Origin: Aurantiacibacter xanthus
Lineage (GTDB): Bacteria; Pseudomonadota; Alphaproteobacteria; Sphingomonadales; Sphingomonadaceae
Length of the DNA stretch: 64,000 bases
NCBI RefSeq assembly: GCF_003584015.1
Contig: NZ_QXFM01000144.1
Span: forward strand, 1 to 64,000
Reading direction: 5' to 3'
Part shown: one piece after another, positions 62,239-64,000 of the stretch
Layout of the letters: each line of letters opens with the position of its first letter
Numbering within the stretch: position 1 is the first letter of the stretch
Notes under the pieces: model-generated
What the model was told of the DNA's origin: nothing
What the model saw: the letters and a program-made list of their open reading frames with translations, nothing else
Databases searched by the model: none
Translations under genes and position numbers: made by a program

Positions 62239-64000
62239 TCAGAAACCGGCCGAAAGGGTGAAGGTAAAGGTCCGCCCGAACGGGTTGGAATAGGTCGGGT
62301 TGAATACCCCGCCGGTGGTGAAGACCAGCGGCGGATCGCGGTCCGTCAGGTTCTGGATGTTGATCCCCGCGCGGTAGCTCTTCACGAAGCCGCTTCCGCT
62401 TCCGAAACCATCGCCCCTGTAACCCAGGCTCAGGTCGAGCGTGACATAGGGATCGATCTCCACCGGGGCGATCGCCTGGTTCTGGGCATTGACCGCCTGA
62501 TCGTTGGTATAGGCGCCGGTGTAGTTTCCAAACAGCGTGGCATTGAACCTGCCGTAATTCACCCCCACCGAACCGCGCCCGCGCCATTTGATCGGCGAGG
62601 AATAGAAACCCGTCCGGTCGATAAACGGTTCGCCCTCAACCACCTGCTGTTCGTTGCTGAGCACCGCATTGGCGGCCAGGTTAAACGAAAGCCCGCCCCA
62701 TGGGGTTGGATGGAAATAGTCGATCTGGGCATCGATCCCGTCCTGCCTGGTGGCGGCAAGATTGGTGTTCCGGCCGTCCAGCAACACGTCGATCGAACAC
62801 GGATCGTTCAGGCCGTTTACGTAAAGCAGCGTCCGCCCCAGATAACCCCCCAGCACAGGATCGTAGGTCGACAAGTCGCCGTTGACACAGGTGGCCGGGT
62901 TGTTGATCGGGAAGATGAACTGCGCATAGCCGAGATAGTCGGGATAGGTGGTCGGGTTAAAGAACGCTCCGAACACATCCGGCCCGGCAATCCGGTCCTC
63001 GTACGCTATATTGTAATAGGTTGCCGACAGACGCAACCGGTCGAGAGGCTCGAAATCGAAGCCGATCTGCCAATTCGTCGCGCTTTCGGGTTTGATGTCG
63101 GGATTGGCCCCCGTGACGTAGCCAACGCTGATCGGTCCTTGCGGAAAACGCGGATCGGCACCGGTGTAGAAGAAGGGGAAAGCACCCCCGCTGGAAATCG
63201 CCGTCGGGTTGACGTCCGGCAGGTTGGGCGCACGGAACGAGGTGCCCCACGACCCGCGCAGGCTAAGCGCGTCGCTGATTTTCCAGGTGGCGCTGAACTT
63301 GGGATTGGTGGTGCTGCCCACGTCCGAGTAGTGGTCGTAACGCACTGCCGCACTGACTGTCAGCGACTGGACCAGCGGGACGTTCATGGCATCCCCGATG
63401 ATCGGAATATAAAGTTCGGCGAAGGCGGATTTGATGGTCCGTTTTCCCCGGCTGCTCGTCTCATCCGTGTCGAGCACGAATTCGTTGGTGTAAGGCCGGT
63501 TCGCGCCGTTGATATTGTAGTTATAGACCTGGTTGTGTTCACCACCCACCGCGGCGCGAACATCCCCTGCCGGCAGTGCGAAAAGCGGGCCATTTATCTT
63601 GATAACGAAGTCATCGAGACCATTGCCGCTGCGCTGGATATTGTCGCCAGTGAAACGGGAAATAACCTCTCCCCCCAGGCGATCGACATTGTTCAGCGGA
63701 TTGATGGCGCCGATGTCGATCTGGTACTGGAGCGCGGCAAGGTTGATGTTCGTACCCAGCTGGCAGTAATTGCAGGCCTCGTCGCGGCCGTAGGTGTAAT
63801 AGACTTCGCCGTCCCATCCGAACGGCAGTTCCGCCTTCAGACCCGCGGTAATGTTGTAGGATTCGTTCTCGCCGGTCCAGTTGTTCGTGCCGACACTTTG
63901 GAGCATATTGTACTGCACGGACAACGGCCCGTTGGTCAGCCCGTCGATGTAATAGGGATTGGGCGTGCCGGTGGGGGTATTTGTCTGCGGATCGTACAGG
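62239..64000 (-). CDS. TonB-dependent outer-membrane receptor, C-terminal part (runs off right edge)
   Basis: About 586 residues of the barrel are present; the signal peptide and plug lie beyond the window. The frame is open to the last base. Typical receptor features are SLRGSWGTSFRAPNLPDVNP, PDIKPESATNWQIGFDFEPLDRLRLSATYYNI, INIQNLTDRDPP and a terminal aromatic residue (TFTLSAGF). It contains paired cysteines (ACNYCQ and NPATC/NDPC) as often seen in sphingomonad receptors. It heads the unit with the type-B carboxylesterase. Confidence 0.85.
   Translation of the reverse strand, partial: LYDPQTNTPTGTPNPYYIDGLTNGPLSVQYNMLQSVGTNNWTGENESYNITAGLKAELPFGWDGEVYYTYGRDEACNYCQLGTNINLAALQYQIDIGAINPLNNVDRLGGEVISRFTGDNIQRSGNGLDDFVIKINGPLFALPAGDVRAAVGGEHNQVYNYNINGANRPYTNEFVLDTDETSSRGKRTIKSAFAELYIPIIGDAMNVPLVQSLTVSAAVRYDHYSDVGSTTNPKFSATWKISDALSLRGSWGTSFRAPNLPDVNPTAISSGGAFPFFYTGADPRFPQGPISVGYVTGANPDIKPESATNWQIGFDFEPLDRLRLSATYYNIAYEDRIAGPDVFGAFFNPTTYPDYLGYAQFIFPINNPATCVNGDLSTYDPVLGGYLGRTLLYVNGLNDPCSIDVLLDGRNTNLAATRQDGIDAQIDYFHPTPWGGLSFNLAANAVLSNEQQVVEGEPFIDRTGFYSSPIKWRGRGSVGVNYGRFNATLFGNYTGAYTNDQAVNAQNQAIAPVEIDPYVTLDLSLGYRGDGFGSGSGFVKSYRAGINIQNLTDRDPPLVFTTGGVFNPTYSNPFGRTFTFTLSAGF

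Noticed and set aside
1-64000. Phage, restriction-modification, toxin-antitoxin or CRISPR defence genes
   Set aside because: I looked for methylase, integrase, Cas and toxin signatures on both strands and saw none other than the IS3 transposase.

Overview
The window looks like an accessory, catabolic stretch of a GC-rich alphaproteobacterial genome, most likely a sphingomonad (Novosphingobium/Sphingobium type). The basis is the high GC content, five TonB-dependent receptors of the sphingomonad style, a lignostilbene-dioxygenase-type carotenoid oxygenase, a CYP199-like P450, a quinohemoprotein alcohol dehydrogenase and an IS3 element. This assignment is inferred from gene content; no rRNA or marker gene is present. 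No tRNA, rRNA, CRISPR array, phage module or origin was seen.

Layout. (1) 1-4.4 kb: the end of an IS3-family insertion sequence abuts a flavin monooxygenase that has lost its N-terminal half, followed by a type-B carboxylesterase and a serine beta-lactamase-like hydrolase. (2) 4.6-14.3 kb: a five-gene minus-strand run (P450, MFS transporter, fused dihydroxyacetone kinase, TonB receptor, arylsulfatase) diverges from a MarR regulator, with tandem palindromic operators between them. (3) 14.3-33 kb: an aromatic or phenylpropanoid-type catabolic region. It holds a LysR regulator, three SnoaL-like proteins, a quinohemoprotein alcohol dehydrogenase with an aldehyde dehydrogenase, two MFS transporters, DUF3237, two MarR regulators, an operon of GMC oxidoreductase, lignostilbene-type dioxygenase, NmrA-like protein and SnoaL protein, and a TonB receptor. 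A 17-bp palindrome recurs upstream of four of its transcription units. (4) 33.2-42.4 kb: a probable 3-keto-glycoside region with a GMC dehydrogenase and its small subunit (which appears frameshifted near the start), a Gfo/Idh/MocA dehydrogenase, three TIM-barrel isomerase/epimerase-like proteins, a sugar-type MFS transporter and a ThuA protein.

(5) 42.7-59.9 kb is the most unusual region. It combines a PuuP-like permease, a SpuC-like omega-aminotransferase, two aldehyde dehydrogenases, GABA aminotransferase, alanine dehydrogenase, a secreted amidohydrolase, an M20 carbamoylase-type hydrolase, a TonB receptor and a LuxR-type regulator with an exported bacterial protein-arginine-deiminase (PAD) homologue whose catalytic residues are intact. 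GC-rich operators of the form ACCC-N5-GGGT or close variants lie upstream of nearly every transcription unit here. I read this as a LuxR-controlled pathway taking a guanidino or polyamine compound through aminobutyraldehyde and GABA to succinate, with pyruvate/alanine cycling for the amino group. The enzymes are well supported by motifs; the pathway and substrate are inference. (6) 60.5-64 kb: a second type-B carboxylesterase downstream of a TonB receptor that runs off the right edge.
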